A DNA stretch of 64,000 nucleotides from Rallus limicola (GCA_022605955.1 JAKCOZ010000022.1:1674001-1738000); one strand, 5' to 3'; positions 36,101 to 48,520 are shown, counted from the first letter of the stretch. Numbers and translations are program-made. Notes: generated from the letters alone by a model not told the origin.

Positions 36101-39100
36101 CAGAGCCATTGGTTATCCCCTCTACCAGCCCCACTAAAGCATCCAATCTGAACACCAGTGCCATCTCCACCAGCTTTCGCTGAGCCATGGAGGATGGGGA
36201 TCCATGGGAATCAGAGGCTGCTCAAGGTAGGGCAAGAAGGACAAGTACAGATGTTTAGGGTATCCTGAAGACCGTGACCTTGGAAAAATATGGAGGCAAC
36301 AGGTCTATGTTTAATGATGATGCTCAAGGGAAGTATATTTTCTCCCTCAGAAGAGCCACAGAGATGCATTTAGAGACACCCCACAAGGTTACACCAAAAG
36401 GCCTGTTTGACTGGGGTTCTGTGTCCAGCACTGGCTGACCATGGATGCTCAGAAGAACCTAAGAGAGATCAGCCTAGGAGCAATCAGCTACTTTGGGATG
36501 CCCAAATCACTGTCTCAAACAGCCACCAACACACCAACATTTTTCTGACACCTTTTTGAATCAAACAGTCAACTGGTGGCATAAACCAGCCCTGCTGCCT
36601 AGCTCTGAACAAAAACCTGCAGCTAAGGCATTGCAGTTCATCACAAGCCAGGTCTCTGTCCCGTGGGGGCTGCCTGCAAAGATGAGAAGGGTTTGTCACA
36701 TGGCAATTAGCTGCAAGGAATCCCCAAAACCTCCAAAGCTGCTGCTCACTGCCTCTGGCCCTTGCAATAAACTCACTGCCACTCTCCATTTCGGATGGCC
36801 AGCTGTTCCTTATTTCTAGACCTGTTTCCTTTCTACTAATTAATCAGCTCCAAATGTCTCTCTGCATGGCCTGCCCGAACATGAGGCCAGGAACACCATG
36901 TTGGGACGCAGTTCCCCAGACCTGCTTGTGTTACAGGTGAGGGAGTGCCAGCAGCAGAGCTGGGATGACTCTGTGTGGCCACCCCATGGCCATCATGCCA
37001 CTCCACATAGCCAGACCCTGCATTGCTCTGTGCCCAGAGCACAGGCAGCACCGTCCTTTTGGCAGGGGACAGTGGATGAACTGTTGGTGCTGTGCAGCCT
37101 GTCGCACTGATGTCTGACTCCACTGTCACACGTCAGGAGACAAACGTCAGCCCTATCCTCATGTGCCACTGCAGCTCAGCTCAGGCAGAGCTGGGGCTGA
37201 AGTCATGGAGGAAAGAAGCAGGTTCACAAGACAAAGGGAAAGCAAAGGGCGGATGAAGCATTCTGCAGAGCAGGCCACAGCAAGGTCAGCTCGACTTACC
37301 AACAGCTGACACATCCTGAGCAGAGCTGCCTGTGCATGGAGCCAGCCGTGGGGAAACACGAACAGGGATTCACATCCAGGGCAGCAGAGCCAGCGGCTGT
37401 CCCAGCCCTGAGCAGAGGAGCTGGGACTGGAGGCGACGCCAACACGCCTGTGCTGTGCAGCTTCAGCTCATGGTCAGACTCCCTTCCTCTTGGAAGGGCT
37501 GGAAGGAACCAAATTTTTTCTTTTATTATCTTGGATCTGACTTGCACAGGGAAGGTGCTCCAAGGCCGCCTGTGCCAGGACACTCACCAAGTTTCCCAGC
37601 AGAAGAATGAAGCAAAACAAGAGCAAGCTCTTTGATCTTTATGGGCCTGACACTTTGAGCCAAGGAGGCAGCGAGCATGAAGCTGCACTTCCCATCCAGG
37701 TCTGTGACCAGTCCTCCTGGCCACGGCCTCAGACAGCAGCACCGAGCCTCTTCCCACTGCTGGAGAGGCCCCGTTGGAGCAGGGCTGACTGCAGAGCGGT
37801 GCTGGGCACCAGAGCTCTGATCTCAACTCTGCCACTCTCCTCAGTGCTTTGTTTTCAGGGGACAGAAGGGACATCTCCTGGCAGGCCTCCTCCAGGTCCC
37901 AGTAGCAGCATATTTAAGCATGAAGTTCCCCCACACATACAGCCCATCCGCACCAGGCAGCACAGGCTGCTTCACCCCCGTAAGACCCAGCAGTCACCCT
38001 TCCTCTGGGAAGGAAAAGGTCGCAGTACCCAGCCCTACAGCCTGTTCCAGAGGTGGTGAGTCCTCCATACAAGGGTGTAAAAAGTAATGTGCCTTGTGAG
38101 TGAAAGGACTGTGGGGAGGCAGGACTGTCACCATGGCAGGAATTCTTGTCTGTCTTTAGGGTGTCAGATTCCCTCTTGCAGCTGCCTGAAGTCTGCAGCA
38201 TTGGCCTGGAAATTGGGTGGTAAATAGACTTGCATGGGGCTTCCAGCACAGCCTGCCTCCAGCATACTGGGGTACAGGGGTCTTCCTAAAAGAGCAGAGG
38301 CAGCAGCAAGCCAGGGCCAAAATAACACCCAGAGCAACACAGGCAGGCCTGAGTTGGTTGGGTTGGCCACATCATGAGAGCCAGGTCTTGGTTTTGTTGG
38401 GACAGTGGTGATTCCCATTCCACCTCTTGGCTGAAGCCATGGGGGTGTAGTCCCCTGAGCAAAATGTACATTCCTGTGCAGCTCCCAGGGTTATGTGGTG
38501 CAAAGACAGTTTCCCTTGCACTCCTGAAGGAAGAGGAAACATATGGAGTATTCCAGCACTACCATGAAGATCCTGTCCATCACTTGTGGCACTGTTGGAT
38601 GGCCCAAAGCAAGCAAGGGCTCCAGTCCAGCAAGGCAGCATCTCTTCATGCAGCAGACATGTCCAAAGAGCCTGAACTTTGGCAGATCATAGGACACGGG
38701 GGCTGCAAGAGACAGAGCCTCTCTAGAAACCACCCAACATAGAGAGAGCAGCGCTCTGCAGAGCAGAGAGGACCTGACAGCTACAGCACCAGGGCAAACA
38801 GCTCGCTGGAGTCATCCAACAGAGCCTCTGGCTTCTCTTGCTGCTCATGGCATAGCCCTGCTGAGACCCACCGCACCAGCAGCAGGCTGCACCCACCACC
38901 CATCAGACCCTCCAGCCTGGAGCGTGCCCTGGCCACATGCCCCATGCCACCCTGCACCGTGGCGCTGCTGCCAGCTCCAGCTCCAGCACTGGCTGCACAT
39001 AGGGTTTCAGGACCTCCTCCTGCAGACAGTTGTTTGTGCCAGCCGAGTTGCACAACAAGATACTCACTGCCTGGGCGGCAGACACCCAGCACACAAACCT

Positions 39101-39449
39101 CCACTGAAGGATTGACACCCTGCGGGCATGGGGTTGGCAGCACCGAGCTGCCAGTCCCACTGCCCCAGGGCTCTGCAAACCCTCTTCCAGCCCCCCACCC
39201 CACTTTTTGTTACATGAAGAGCTCTCTTCTTCCCCAGGACATGACAGGACTGATTCAACCTGGTACAAAACGTGTTCCCACATTGCTGCCCAGGGAAAGA
39301 ACCAAAGCACTTCTGCAGCTGAGACCCTTGGACTCGTTGCACCAGTGGCAGCTGCAGAGCAGCCTGTGAGGAGAATTCAGGGGGCTGGCAGAGTGCAGCC
39401 AGCAGTGGAGCTCTGAAATCCCAGCTCTTCCCAGCCCTTCCCAGTACAT
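33141..39449. other. Non-coding stretch, no gene recognised
   Basis: Frames on both strands are short and show no domain. Weakly A+T-rich patches occur at about 33800-33900, 35800-35960 and 36825-36850 (CTAATTAATCAG). No CR1 or other transposon was recognised, making this the longest stretch with no identifiable repeat. Confidence 0.6.
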
Positions 39450-39720
39450 TGGAGGGAATGTGGGAGCCCAGGCCGGAGGTTAGGGGCGGCTGATGGACGA
39501 GGTGATAACACCTCGGCAGATGGCTCCGAAGGCTGCATGGCGCTTGGGGGGGGGCGTAGACAAAACACAGAGGTGAAGTCCAGATGTTTAACTTCAGCAT
39601 CTGGATGTGATTCCTAACCAGAGACGCTCATGTATGACCATTCTGCCTGAAAATAAATGGTTTGTTTGACCTTTGCTGTAGCCCGCCCCAATATTTTCTG
39701 GGTCTCCCAAACATATGGCA
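39450..39720. promoter_or_regulatory. Island with two perfect inverted repeats and three CAGATG E-boxes
   Basis: CGAGGTG-ATAA-CACCTCG (39498-39515) is a perfect 7-bp inverted repeat with a 4-base centre. CCAGATG (39580-39586) and CATCTGG (39598-39604) form a second perfect pair around 11 bp. CAGATG E-boxes, the type bound by proneural bHLH proteins, occur at 39517, 39581 and, inverted, 39598. Downstream are AAAATAAATGGTTTG and TTTGACCTTTG, a nuclear-receptor-type half site. Regulatory function is inferred. Confidence 0.4.
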
Positions 39721-40289
39721 GCTGCTCCCTCCTTGCTGGGACCGGCTGTGCGGCAGACAAAGCGCCGCAGGCATCGTTGCTGGCACAGCAGCAGCTGTGG
39801 GTGCGTGGGACATGGCATCTGGGGATGAGGGGCAGGTTGCAACTCAGAGCCACAAGCCCAGGGAAAAGCCCATCAGGAAGGAAAACCTTCCTCTGCATCA
39901 CACCCACCCTGTTTTGAGCTCTCGCTCTCACACTTGGGAGTGGGAAACCAACCCTGGGAGCCCTCCCTTGCCCACAAGCCTGGCTCATGGCCTCTGCCTG
40001 CCAGGTGCCTGCTCCTGCCCAAAAGTTCTGTGGGAATGGAGAGTGATAGGATTGTGGAGAGGGACCACGTCCTACCATCAGCCCATGCAATCCCCACCTG
40101 AGACCCACCAGAGCAGCCCAGGCACCCTAGCACTTGGCACAACCTGGATCTTATTCCACCATGGCAGCATCCCATTGCCAGCGGCAGGGACCAGCGGCAG
40201 GTGCTTCCTCAGCCAGGAAGGGATCAAACCCGCTCAACGCCCTGGGAGTGCTGGAAGAGCCTGCTCGGGGAGCTGAGCTCCCAGGCCAT
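39721..40289. other. Non-coding stretch
   Basis: No gene, RNA or repeat family was recognised. Confidence 0.6.
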
Positions 40290-40520
40290 GCTGAAGCCAG
40301 GCAGTCCCTTTCAGAGCAGATATCTGATCTTGGATCGGAGACGCCACGCGCTGGAGAATCCACCACGCTCCTAGTAAGTGGAAATTGTAGGCGTTGGGTG
40401 GTGTTGAAGCTGACAATGAAGATAGTGATTAGTGATGACGGGCAGTACCAATTAAGGCTAATCTGCCTAATGGCCAAGTCTGAGGGTAGTGTGTGTGACT
40501 GATGATGACAAGCGATGGCA
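40290..40520. promoter_or_regulatory. Complex-sequence island, possible conserved element
   Basis: Includes GATATCTGATCTTGGATCGG, GGAAATTGTAGGCG, GTGATTAGTGATGACG, ACCAATTAAGGCTAATC and TGATGATGACAAGCG. It is unusually free of low-complexity runs. A 147-codon minus-strand frame (40151-40594) crosses it but shows no domain. Confidence 0.3.
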
Positions 40521-42319
40521 GCTGGAGGAGGCCACAGTGACCACAGAGATGTAAGACAATGCTGGTGGAAGACAGAGCAAACGAGTGGTGACACAGTAAT
40601 CTGTTACTGGGGCTATTTGTAATCCTGCAGACACATCTGGCACCAAGCGGTCCTGCCATCTCCTGACGGATCAAACAGGCAGCACTGGAGAGAGACCTCT
40701 CTCCTCAGCTTCCCACGGGCAGCACGTGATGCAAAGGCATGATCTGGCACAACACATCAGCAGCTGGTACCTTGGTCCACTCCAGCCCAGTTCCACCAGC
40801 ACTCTCCAACCCAGCAAGAGGAGGGCAGAACTGGGAGGGCAGTGCAGGGGGCATCAGACCCCCCCCCAGCACAGAACAGGACAAGGACCCCAAGTCTTCT
40901 CTGGGTCTCAGCAACTGTCTGCCTGCCACTGGCCACCCTCCCTGGCACAGCCCCCGTGCCAGCTGCTGCCTTGTGGTGGAAGCAGCCCCGTGCCAGCAGT
41001 GCACAGCCCCACAAGCCACTGGCCGGGGCAGCCAGCCACGAGCGAGGAGCTGGTACAGCCAGGGCACAGGGCAACCAGCCCGCACAGCTATGTGTGCACT
41101 GGGTGCTCCATGGTCACTCAGAGCCCAGCTCTGGGCATGCTGCCAGCATCCCAGTCCCCTCCCATGCTGCCTTTAAGTGTCAGGCGCTGGCAGGGTGGAG
41201 GGACAGGGATGCCCCATGCAGCAGAACCCCCAGCGCGTCCCAGGGTGAGCAGTGCGTGGAAGCCAGGCTGTCCCTCGGGGACTGCTGGATACTTCTCATG
41301 GGTAAAAAGGGCAGAACATGTCAACCTGCCACGATAAGAGCAGTCACACAAAGCAGGCGCCCTTCACAGAGCAATGTGTTAACTGTCATTGAGCCTGGCA
41401 GTGTGACAAAGGCCAGCACCCTGCGCCCATCAGATTTATTCTCTGCTTGAGGTTAAATCAGGGCTCTGGTCCAAATGAAGCTGGTGCAGATCAGCCAAAA
41501 GCTTCCCTAGTATGACCACAGGGCTACTAGCACTGGTAGGGTGCAAGCAAGCTCCAGGACTTCTGCTCAAGGCTCTTCAACCCAAAAACCACTCGCCAAG
41601 CCTGCTGGCTCGCGGTTAGAGAGGCTGCTTTTGTGGCATCTCTCCAGGTGGGTCCCCTCCCACAGGGAGCTGACAGGAGCTCTGCTTGCACCAGCTCACA
41701 CTCTGCAGCACCCAGCACCATTACCGGGGGCCTTCCCAGGCATGGTGGCAAACGAGCTCTGTCTAAATTGCTTCCCAGCGGGGCTGCCCTGCCCAGACAG
41801 CCACACACCGGGGTATGGCGACATCCACTAGACACTGTCCTCAGCCAGCGCTTCTCCAAGAGGAACTGGGGGCCGTGGCTGATGGAGCTGGGAATGCCCT
41901 GGTGCTCGCATGGGCCGTGGCTGCAGCCTGGGCTGTAAGAGCTCACAGGCAGCATGCTGGGAGCCAGGGACGTGATGGTGGTAGTGGTGGTGGTGCCGGC
42001 CTGGAGCTGAGCCAGTGCCAGAGCCCTGGCAGGAAGTGCCAGTGAAGGACACGGTCAGCAGTGACACCTGCAGCCCAGTGAGCACCCTGTCCAGAAAAGC
42101 CCATGTCCCCTAGCCCTGCGGGGTCCCAGGCTCGGGATGCTCTCCACTGGTGGTGCCAGGGACAGGCACCGCGGCACAGTGACACGGTGCTGCTCCCGAC
42201 CGGAGCCGGCATTTTCAGAGGGAGGGACGTGCCCAGCACGAGGGCACCCCCACTGCCACCCCCCACACTGATCTCATCCCCAGCCTCAAGACTCGGACAC
42301 GTTTTTGTCTCGATTTTGA
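40521..42319. other. Non-coding stretch
   Basis: A degenerate (GGT)n lies at about 41970-41996. A less repetitive segment at about 41280-41460 (GTGTTAACTGTCATTG, AGATTTATTCTC, GAGGTTAAATC) may be another weak island. No gene was recognised. Confidence 0.55.
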
Positions 42320-42540
42320 ATCTCCTCTGGTTTTAATTTGGGGGATGTTGCCCTATCTAGCACCGCAGCCCCTGATTAGCACACGCACCAGCACACACGC
42401 ACACACTACATTGCCAGACTCAATCACACATGTTTGCTCAAGACCTCTTGGAAATCTTTGGATTCAGCCCAACTTTTCTTTTCTTACATGTGTTTGTTGT
42501 AGTCTGATATTTATAGTTTACTTAAAATAAATGGCTCCTT
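42320..42540. promoter_or_regulatory. A+T-rich island
   Basis: Contains TTTTAATTTGGGGG, CCTGATTAGC, a short degenerate CA repeat, and GATATTTATAGTTTACTTA followed by AAATAAATGG. It is a candidate regulatory block by composition only. Confidence 0.3.
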
Positions 42541-42795
42541 ATGTTTCCCGCTTCCTGCTCCCGAGGGGAGGGTCTCATGGGGTTGCTGTCTGTCTTATAC
42601 TCTCTTTCCTCAACTTTTTGCTATTTTTTTCCTCTTCCATAAACAGTTTGTGAGCAGATCCTACCTTTGCCAGATGCTGCTGAGCCTCATCCCAGGTTCT
42701 TTCAGTGGTTCTGGTGAGCGAGACCCTGGTTCAGATTGGAGCAGACAACACAGCGGCACCAGTGGGACAGCTGTGCCACTGTGAGCAAAATGCTG

Positions 42796-42833
42796 CAGGA
42801 GGAGGATGAAGAGGAGGAGGAGGAGGAGGAAAG
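42796..42833 (+). repeat. GGA/GAG trinucleotide repeat
   Basis: About 11 near-perfect GAG units with a GATGAA interruption. It produces a poly-Ser run in the minus-strand frame 42702-43130, which is not a gene. Confidence 0.92.
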
Positions 42834-43664
42834 GATGGTCATGGCAGCCAAGCATGGATGCAGGCCATGATGCAGCACTGAGATGCAAGGATGCAGCACC
42901 CAAGCACGGCTGCAGTGGGGAGGGAAGTCATAGTAAGAGTCCCCATGTCCACTCTCGCTTGCCCCATGTGGGTCGTGAGCATGGGGCTCCCACCTGCAAC
43001 ACCCCACTCCAGCAAGGACCCTCTCCCCAGACTGGGGTGCAGTGCTGGCTAGTGGAGGCTCATGAAGGTCTCTGCTCCAAGCAGGCTGTTCCAGTGGAGG
43101 TCTGAGTGTCTCCAACAGATTCCCAGCCATCTCCAGGCCCTTATTCCACAGATGTGAGCACCCTCATGGTGGCCTCACAATTCCCTTGTTCCAGTTCCTG
43201 CTGGTGCCTCTCACCATCCCTCTGTGGGCCATTGAGAAGCCCCAGCTGCATCTTCCCTGCACCCTCACATTTGGTCTTGGACAGCCAAAAGCCCCATGCC
43301 CTATAGCACAGGAAGCACGAATCCTCAGCAAGGACAGGTCTGAGGGAGCCAGGGAGGGGATCCAGGGAGAGCCCCTGAGTGAGGAAGAATCCCCAGGCTG
43401 CCTTGCAGCATCTCGGGGTGCAAGATGCAGGGAGCAAGATGCTAGAGCATCCCTGCAGACAGCAGGAGGACAGAGGGATTAAGCCAATGTTTGCATGGCC
43501 TTTCCCACTCAGCAGCCTCTTGGCAGCTCTCTCCATCGCTGGGCCCAACAAGCCCCATTTGTTTTGGAAAAGCCATTTGTTTTCTAACCCTCTGCTGTGA
43601 AAATTATCCTCCCCCTTCTTGTTTCAGGCCCTGGGGCTCCATTTGGCCCTGTCTCCCCCGGGGA
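42834..43664. other. Non-coding stretch
   Basis: No gene, RNA or repeat family was recognised. Confidence 0.6.
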
Positions 43665-44005
43665 TAACCCACTTGCAAATGCACATGTGCAAGCTCACAC
43701 CCAGCCCATCTCGCCGTATGTGAGTAGGTTCACCCCATACTCTCTGTTCACACACTGGCCTGCACACTGCATAGCCAGGCACATACACACAGGCCCAAAC
43801 ACTGCTGCACATGCACTTGTGCAGGCTCACAAGCGTGCAAGCTCACCCACTGCACCTTGCACACACCTGTGCAGGCTCACACGCTGCCTCTTTCCACACA
43901 CGTGTGCCAGCTCACAGTCTGCCCCTCTGTGTACACCCGTGCAAGCTCACGCCCTGTCTGTCCCTTCACATGCTTGTGCTCAAGGTCACACACTGCACGT
44001 CTGCA
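43665..44005 (+). repeat. Degenerate minisatellite, unit about 36 bp
   Basis: Repeated phrases of the form 'cacacctgtgcaggctcaca' plus 'cgctgcctctttc' recur at about 43680, 43806, 43859, 43896 and 43931, with strong divergence. Frames running through it (43597-44136 and others) show repetitive Cys/His-rich sequence and are artefacts. Confidence 0.7.
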
Positions 44006-44361
44006 GGCAGCCTCGGCAGCTTCCACAGGGGGAACCTTCTCTCCCCCCCAAAGCCCTGCCTGGGTGCGTGGAGCAACCCAGGGGAGCTGGAGGAGGGTGG
44101 GTCACACGCCAGGCCCTGTCACAGCCTGCCAAGTGAGACTGACTCCATGCTGGCTTTATGGGGAAGGTGGTACCCAGCACCCTAACCCACAGGCAGGGCT
44201 GTGCAGGCAGCAGGGCTGAGCATCCCCAGGGAGAGGCTAAAGCCAGTCTCCACCCCAGGCACTGGCAGGACAGCACCCACCACTCCTGCCTAAGCAGCAG
44301 CACCCCAAATCCTCCCTGGCTCTTCAGGACATTCCCTGTGGAAAAAAACAAACAATTAGAC

Positions 44362-44775
44362 ACTGGTTTGGGTTGGGACATTTAAAGCTCATCTCGTCCA
44401 CCCCTCCAGCATGAAGCTGACATCTACAGCTAGATCAGGTTGCTCAGAGCCTCCTTCAACCTGACCTTGAGTGTTTCTAGGGATGGGCCACCTACTGCCT
44501 CTCTGGGCAGCCTGCGCCAGTGTCTCACCACCCTCACTGGAAAAAATGTCTTTCTTGTATCTAGCCCGAATCTCCCCTCTTTTAGTTTAAACCCACTACC
44601 CCTTAGAGATTGCAACAGGCTCCAATAAAAAGTTTTCCCCCATCTTTCTTCTAAGTCCCCTCGGGGGACTGGAAGGGGCTCTAAATCTCTCTGGAGCCTT
44701 CTCTTCTACAGGCTGAACCACCCCAAATCTCCCAGCCTGCCTCCATAGCAGAGGTGCTCTGGCCCTCCAGGAGAA
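44362..44775 (-). mobile_element. CR1 LINE, 5'-truncated, about 410 bp
   Basis: On the plus strand the order is TGGTTTGGGTTGGGAC, AGCTCATCTCGTCCACCCC, TAGATCAGGTTGCTCAGAGC, CTCTGGGCAGCCTGCGCCAG, CTCCCCTCTTTTAGTTTAAA, CTGGAGCCTTCTCTTCTAC and GCAGAGGTGCTCTGGCCCTC. This is the reverse complement of the avian CR1 3' region, with the 3' end at 44362. It is the longest clear CR1 in the window, moderately diverged, and retains no coding capacity. Confidence 0.95.
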
Positions 44776-44904
44776 AATCTAAATGTAAAGGCAGGAGTAA
44801 AGTCTAACCTTCTCCTCCAGGCACACCATCCCATCGGGAAGTGTTCCCAGCTGATAGTATCAAACAGGCCTGGCCTGTTTCCATGCAATCCTTTGACCTC
44901 TGTT

Positions 44905-45080
44905 GCTTTTTTTTCCTTTTTCTTTTGTCTTGTCTTTCTTTTGCTTCCTTTCCTTCTTTTATTTTCCCATTTTCTTTTTCAGTTTCCTTTATTTTCTTTT
45001 TCTCATTATTATTTTTTTCCTTTCCCTTTTTTTTTTCCCCTTCCCCTTTCCCTTCCCTTCTTCTCCCTCCTCTCTGCTCC
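44905..45080 (+). repeat. Long pyrimidine-rich tract
   Basis: About 175 bp are almost all C/T with only scattered purines. It could form triplex DNA. Phe/Leu/Ser-rich frames here (e.g. 44893-45156) imitate transmembrane segments but are only translations of the tract. It begins about 130 bp beyond the CR1's 5' truncation point. Confidence 0.9.
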
Positions 45081-46819
45081 AGCAGCTGTCTGCAATCCAC
45101 ACGAAGAGCGTTTGATTTGCACGCACCCGTTAATCATTTCCCAGCTCGGCTGGTGAGCACACGAGCACAGCAGCACCATGGGGCTGGGGTGGGGGGGGGT
45201 GCTGTGGGGAATAAGATTAGTGGCAGGGCAGCAGGGCAGAGCCTGAACCCCCAGCACCCCTCTCCTTCCCCAGCACTGGAGGTGGTGGGATGGGAGGACC
45301 CGTGTACGGCTGGGAAATGCCAGCAGAGCAAACTATCTCTGCAGAAGTGCTCCTGCAGATAGCAGCACAATGGGCCGAACTAAACCGCCTCCTCAGAACG
45401 GTCCCTGCTGGGAGCGGGGCCACCAGCAGCCGCTGTCTTGGCAGTGCTGCCCAGCCAGCCCCCGGCAGGCAGCTCTGCCCTGGCTCTGCTTGGGGCTGGC
45501 TCCCCACCCTGGCACAGCCCCAGCTCGCTGCTGAGAATCTCCGACTTTCTGTGGAGAAAATGTCCTCAGAGAAAAGGGGATCAGCCCGGGTGAGGGGTGG
45601 CCCTGGCTCTGGGGCTAGAAGATAAGTGGTGTTTCTGGGTACAACGTGACACAAGGCTGAGCATCCTCCCTGTGCAGCTTAACCTAGAGCAGGCGGCAGG
45701 CCCTGGGGATGGACAGTCATTGGCATGTGTAAGAGGAGCGACTTCTGACAGCAAATCCTGCCCAGGAGAGGGTCCCAGCAAGGACCAAGAAAGTGTTTCT
45801 AGAGTGTTTCTGGGCAGAGGTCCTGCAGGGCAGTGTGGCACCCCAGATGGCCACGCAGGGCAAATCCCCACGGCAAACAGTCTCCAGTGGCTGAAACAGG
45901 CGTTCAGGTGCTTTTCTCATGGTCTTCATTGAGCTCCTGGTCTTTGCTGAGCCTCAAACCTGCTCCCAGTAGCACACCCCTCCTTGGTACTGGGGCCCAG
46001 GGGTGGGACAATACCATCACCCCACAGCAAGAAACAGGACCCAAGAGCCAAAATGCACTGATCCCCTTCTCCCTGCCTCCCAGGCTGCTCACAGCAGGCT
46101 GCAGACCACATCTGATGATGAGCACAAACTCCTTGGCCATCCTCTGTGCCCCTGGAGGTCTTGCACAGCCTGGAGGCATCAAGACACTTTATTCTTTACC
46201 AGGGAAACAAAGACCCAGCACAGCACAGGATGTGGAAGTCCTATGGGAGTGAAGAACAGGGGCTGAGGGAGTCAGTCCACCAATGAACTCCTTGGGCACC
46301 CCAGCCACTGTGTAGCAGGAGGATCCCACCCGAGCACCAGAGCTGGCTGGGCTCTCCCACTGCATGCTCACAGCTGTCCAGCCACAGGGAGAGTAGCTGA
46401 CATCAGTCGGAGAAAAGCAACACCCCACAGAGCCACGGGATCGAGGTAACCTCTGCTGCCCTGGCCAGCCTCACAGGGACACCAGTGAGCATGGCCAAAG
46501 TCACCCTGACACCCTGGGAAGTGTCCCCCACTCGTGTTCCCCACAGCACCCCTGGTGTGGCCCCAGGGATGGGCACAACACTGCCTAGATCTCCCAGACA
46601 TCGATGGCTCTTTTTCTCCCAGCACAAGGAGTCTTCAGAAAGGGTCCAGGACATCAAGGTTGGGGGGGAGCTGCAGCCAAGTGCCTGGGGCAGGCCACGA
46701 GTACACGAAGCATTTCAGAGCCGGGGCAGGCCAGCGGGACCTGGCAGGGGATTAGACGGGAGGACAATACAACGGCCCGTTTGTGCTCCCAGCCCCTCCC
46801 GCCCTGCCCCATGCCACAG
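45081..46819. other. Non-coding stretch
   Basis: No gene, RNA or repeat family was recognised. A poly-G run lies at about 45190-45199. Confidence 0.6.
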
Positions 46820-47040
46820 TAAGGCTGGTATTCAGGGATTAATTGATGTAATTAAAGTGTGGCATGACTTTGCCATGGCCTCCGAAGGCAGTGGCGGAGG
46901 GCCAGGGTCTGCGGGTGGAGGAGGAGCCCCTCGCGTGCTATTCTTCCTATAGAAAAAGGGCAGATCTTGGGCAGATCCAAGGCATGAAATTGGCATAAAG
47001 AGACTGTCAGGGAAGTGTAACGGTGCCAGTTTCACCACCA
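46820..47040. promoter_or_regulatory. Mixed A+T/G+C island, possible conserved element
   Basis: GGGATTAATTGATGTAATTAA is split around 46838-46858, with paired homeodomain cores, then GTGGCATGACTTTGCCATGGC, TAGAAAAAGGGC and GAAATTGGCATAAAGAG. It is little repetitive. Regulatory role inferred only. Confidence 0.3.
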
Positions 47041-48269
47041 CCAGCAGCTGCAGGGTGATAATTCACCCTGCAAGCTGCTGCATCCTGTCCCACCACAGCA
47101 GCACCTCTGGCAGGAGGTGCCAGACCCAACACCAAGTGATGTCCAGGGATGTGCCAACCCATATGGTCTCCACGCTTGCTCCACTCTGGTTCTGCATGTC
47201 AGCTCCTGAGCATAGACAGGGCTTGGACATGGGGCTGGGGGCTGTGCTGGCAGGCTGCTGTCCCCTCGCCTCACCCTGGAACATGCACTGCAGGATGGGG
47301 ATGTCCCCAGCCTTCCCTGGTCCCCTGCCCCAGCTCTCAAAGGCGGCACGATTCAAGCAGTGACAGTAACAATATCCTGACACGGAGAGCACACGGGGTG
47401 AGCGAACAGAGCCTGGCCCTGGTTTCTGACCGCTTGCCCGGGTGGGAATAATTTTCCCACTGGGGTTCCTGTGTCAGAGGGCTGCTGAGCCTAGGGCTAA
47501 CCACCGCACGCCAGCTGGAGCCCTCCCAGCTCACTGCCTGCATGGCAAAGTTGTAAGCAAACCCCCTGGTGCTTTCAGCAGCCGGGGGAGAATGGAGCAG
47601 CACAGCCTGGGGGGAGCAGGATCCCACACAGGGCTCTGTGGCGGGCTGGTGACAGGGGACGCCTTGTTGTTAATGAGGTGCAGAAGAGGATGCAGACACC
47701 CGTCCCTTGCCTCCCCAAGGGCACCAGCTCCGCAGCTGCCCCAGCAGCTTTCTCTGGGTACTGGAACAGCATCCAGCTGGTCCCAGCGCTCCTCTGCATC
47801 TCCCTATCTGAGCACTGAGAGCTCTGTGCCCGGCAGAGGGGATGCAGGGGGCAGGTCGGGGTACTGGGCCACAGGCAACTGGTTTGAGCCTGCTAGCACC
47901 AGGGTCTGGTTACTGCAAGACAGAGTAGTCCATTGCCATCCCTACAGCACAGTGACAGCATCCAGCCCCACCCTGTCCCCTGCCAGCACCCCCAGGTCTC
48001 CTCGCACTGCTCTTCCATCCACCCTCCTCAGCACAGTCCAGGCAACAACCCAACCTCCTGGCCAGGAGGAAGGACAAACCAAGAAACTGGGAGATGAATG
48101 GCTCTAGTGTAAGAATCTCCCCAGAGCCTCCATCCTAGCACCACTGCAATCCCTGTGGCCTCAGGCAATGGGCTCTCCCCATCCCTCCTTTCCAAAACCG
48201 GGAGCCACTTCTCCTGCGAGCCACCGCCAAAGCCCTGCACCAGCTCCTCTGCCTGCAGAAACCACAGCT
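47041..48269. other. Non-coding stretch
   Basis: No gene, RNA or repeat family was recognised. The 221-codon plus-strand frame 47442-48107 has no domain. Confidence 0.6.
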
Positions 48270-48520
48270 CCCACGCCTTGCGCGCTCCATCCTCTCGCGG
48301 TCGCTCGCCAGACACTGCGGCTTGGCCCGTGCCCCACGGGCTCAGTGCGAGCACGCCTGTGGCCCAGGGTAAACAAACAGCCTTTCCCCCAGGGCTGTTG
48401 CCTCTTGCCACCGCAGCCGCCTTCGGCTGGCCTGGCTGCGCCGGCAGCACGGCTGGGAGGTTCAGCAAGGTCCAGCCCTGTGGTCGCTGTGGGCCCAGCT
48501 GCCGGTGCTGCCTGCCACCA
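48270..48520. other. CpG-rich cluster, weak island candidate
   Basis: About 20 CpG occur in 250 bp, clearly above background but sparser than the 18.9-19.3 kb island. No TATA or initiator context is evident. It may be a minor island, or G+C-rich DNA that has escaped CpG loss. Confidence 0.4.

Noticed and set aside
42702..43130. Minus-strand frame with poly-Ser run
   Set aside because: The run comes from the GAG microsatellite at 42796-42833.
44893..45156. Apparent multi-pass membrane protein rich in Phe/Leu/Ser
   Set aside because: It is the direct translation of a polypyrimidine tract.
46838..46952. Tail of a plus-strand frame reading VIKVWHDFAMASEGSGGG
   Set aside because: It looks ordered only briefly, ends in a Gly-rich run from GGAGG-type sequence, and shows no splice signals or recognised family.
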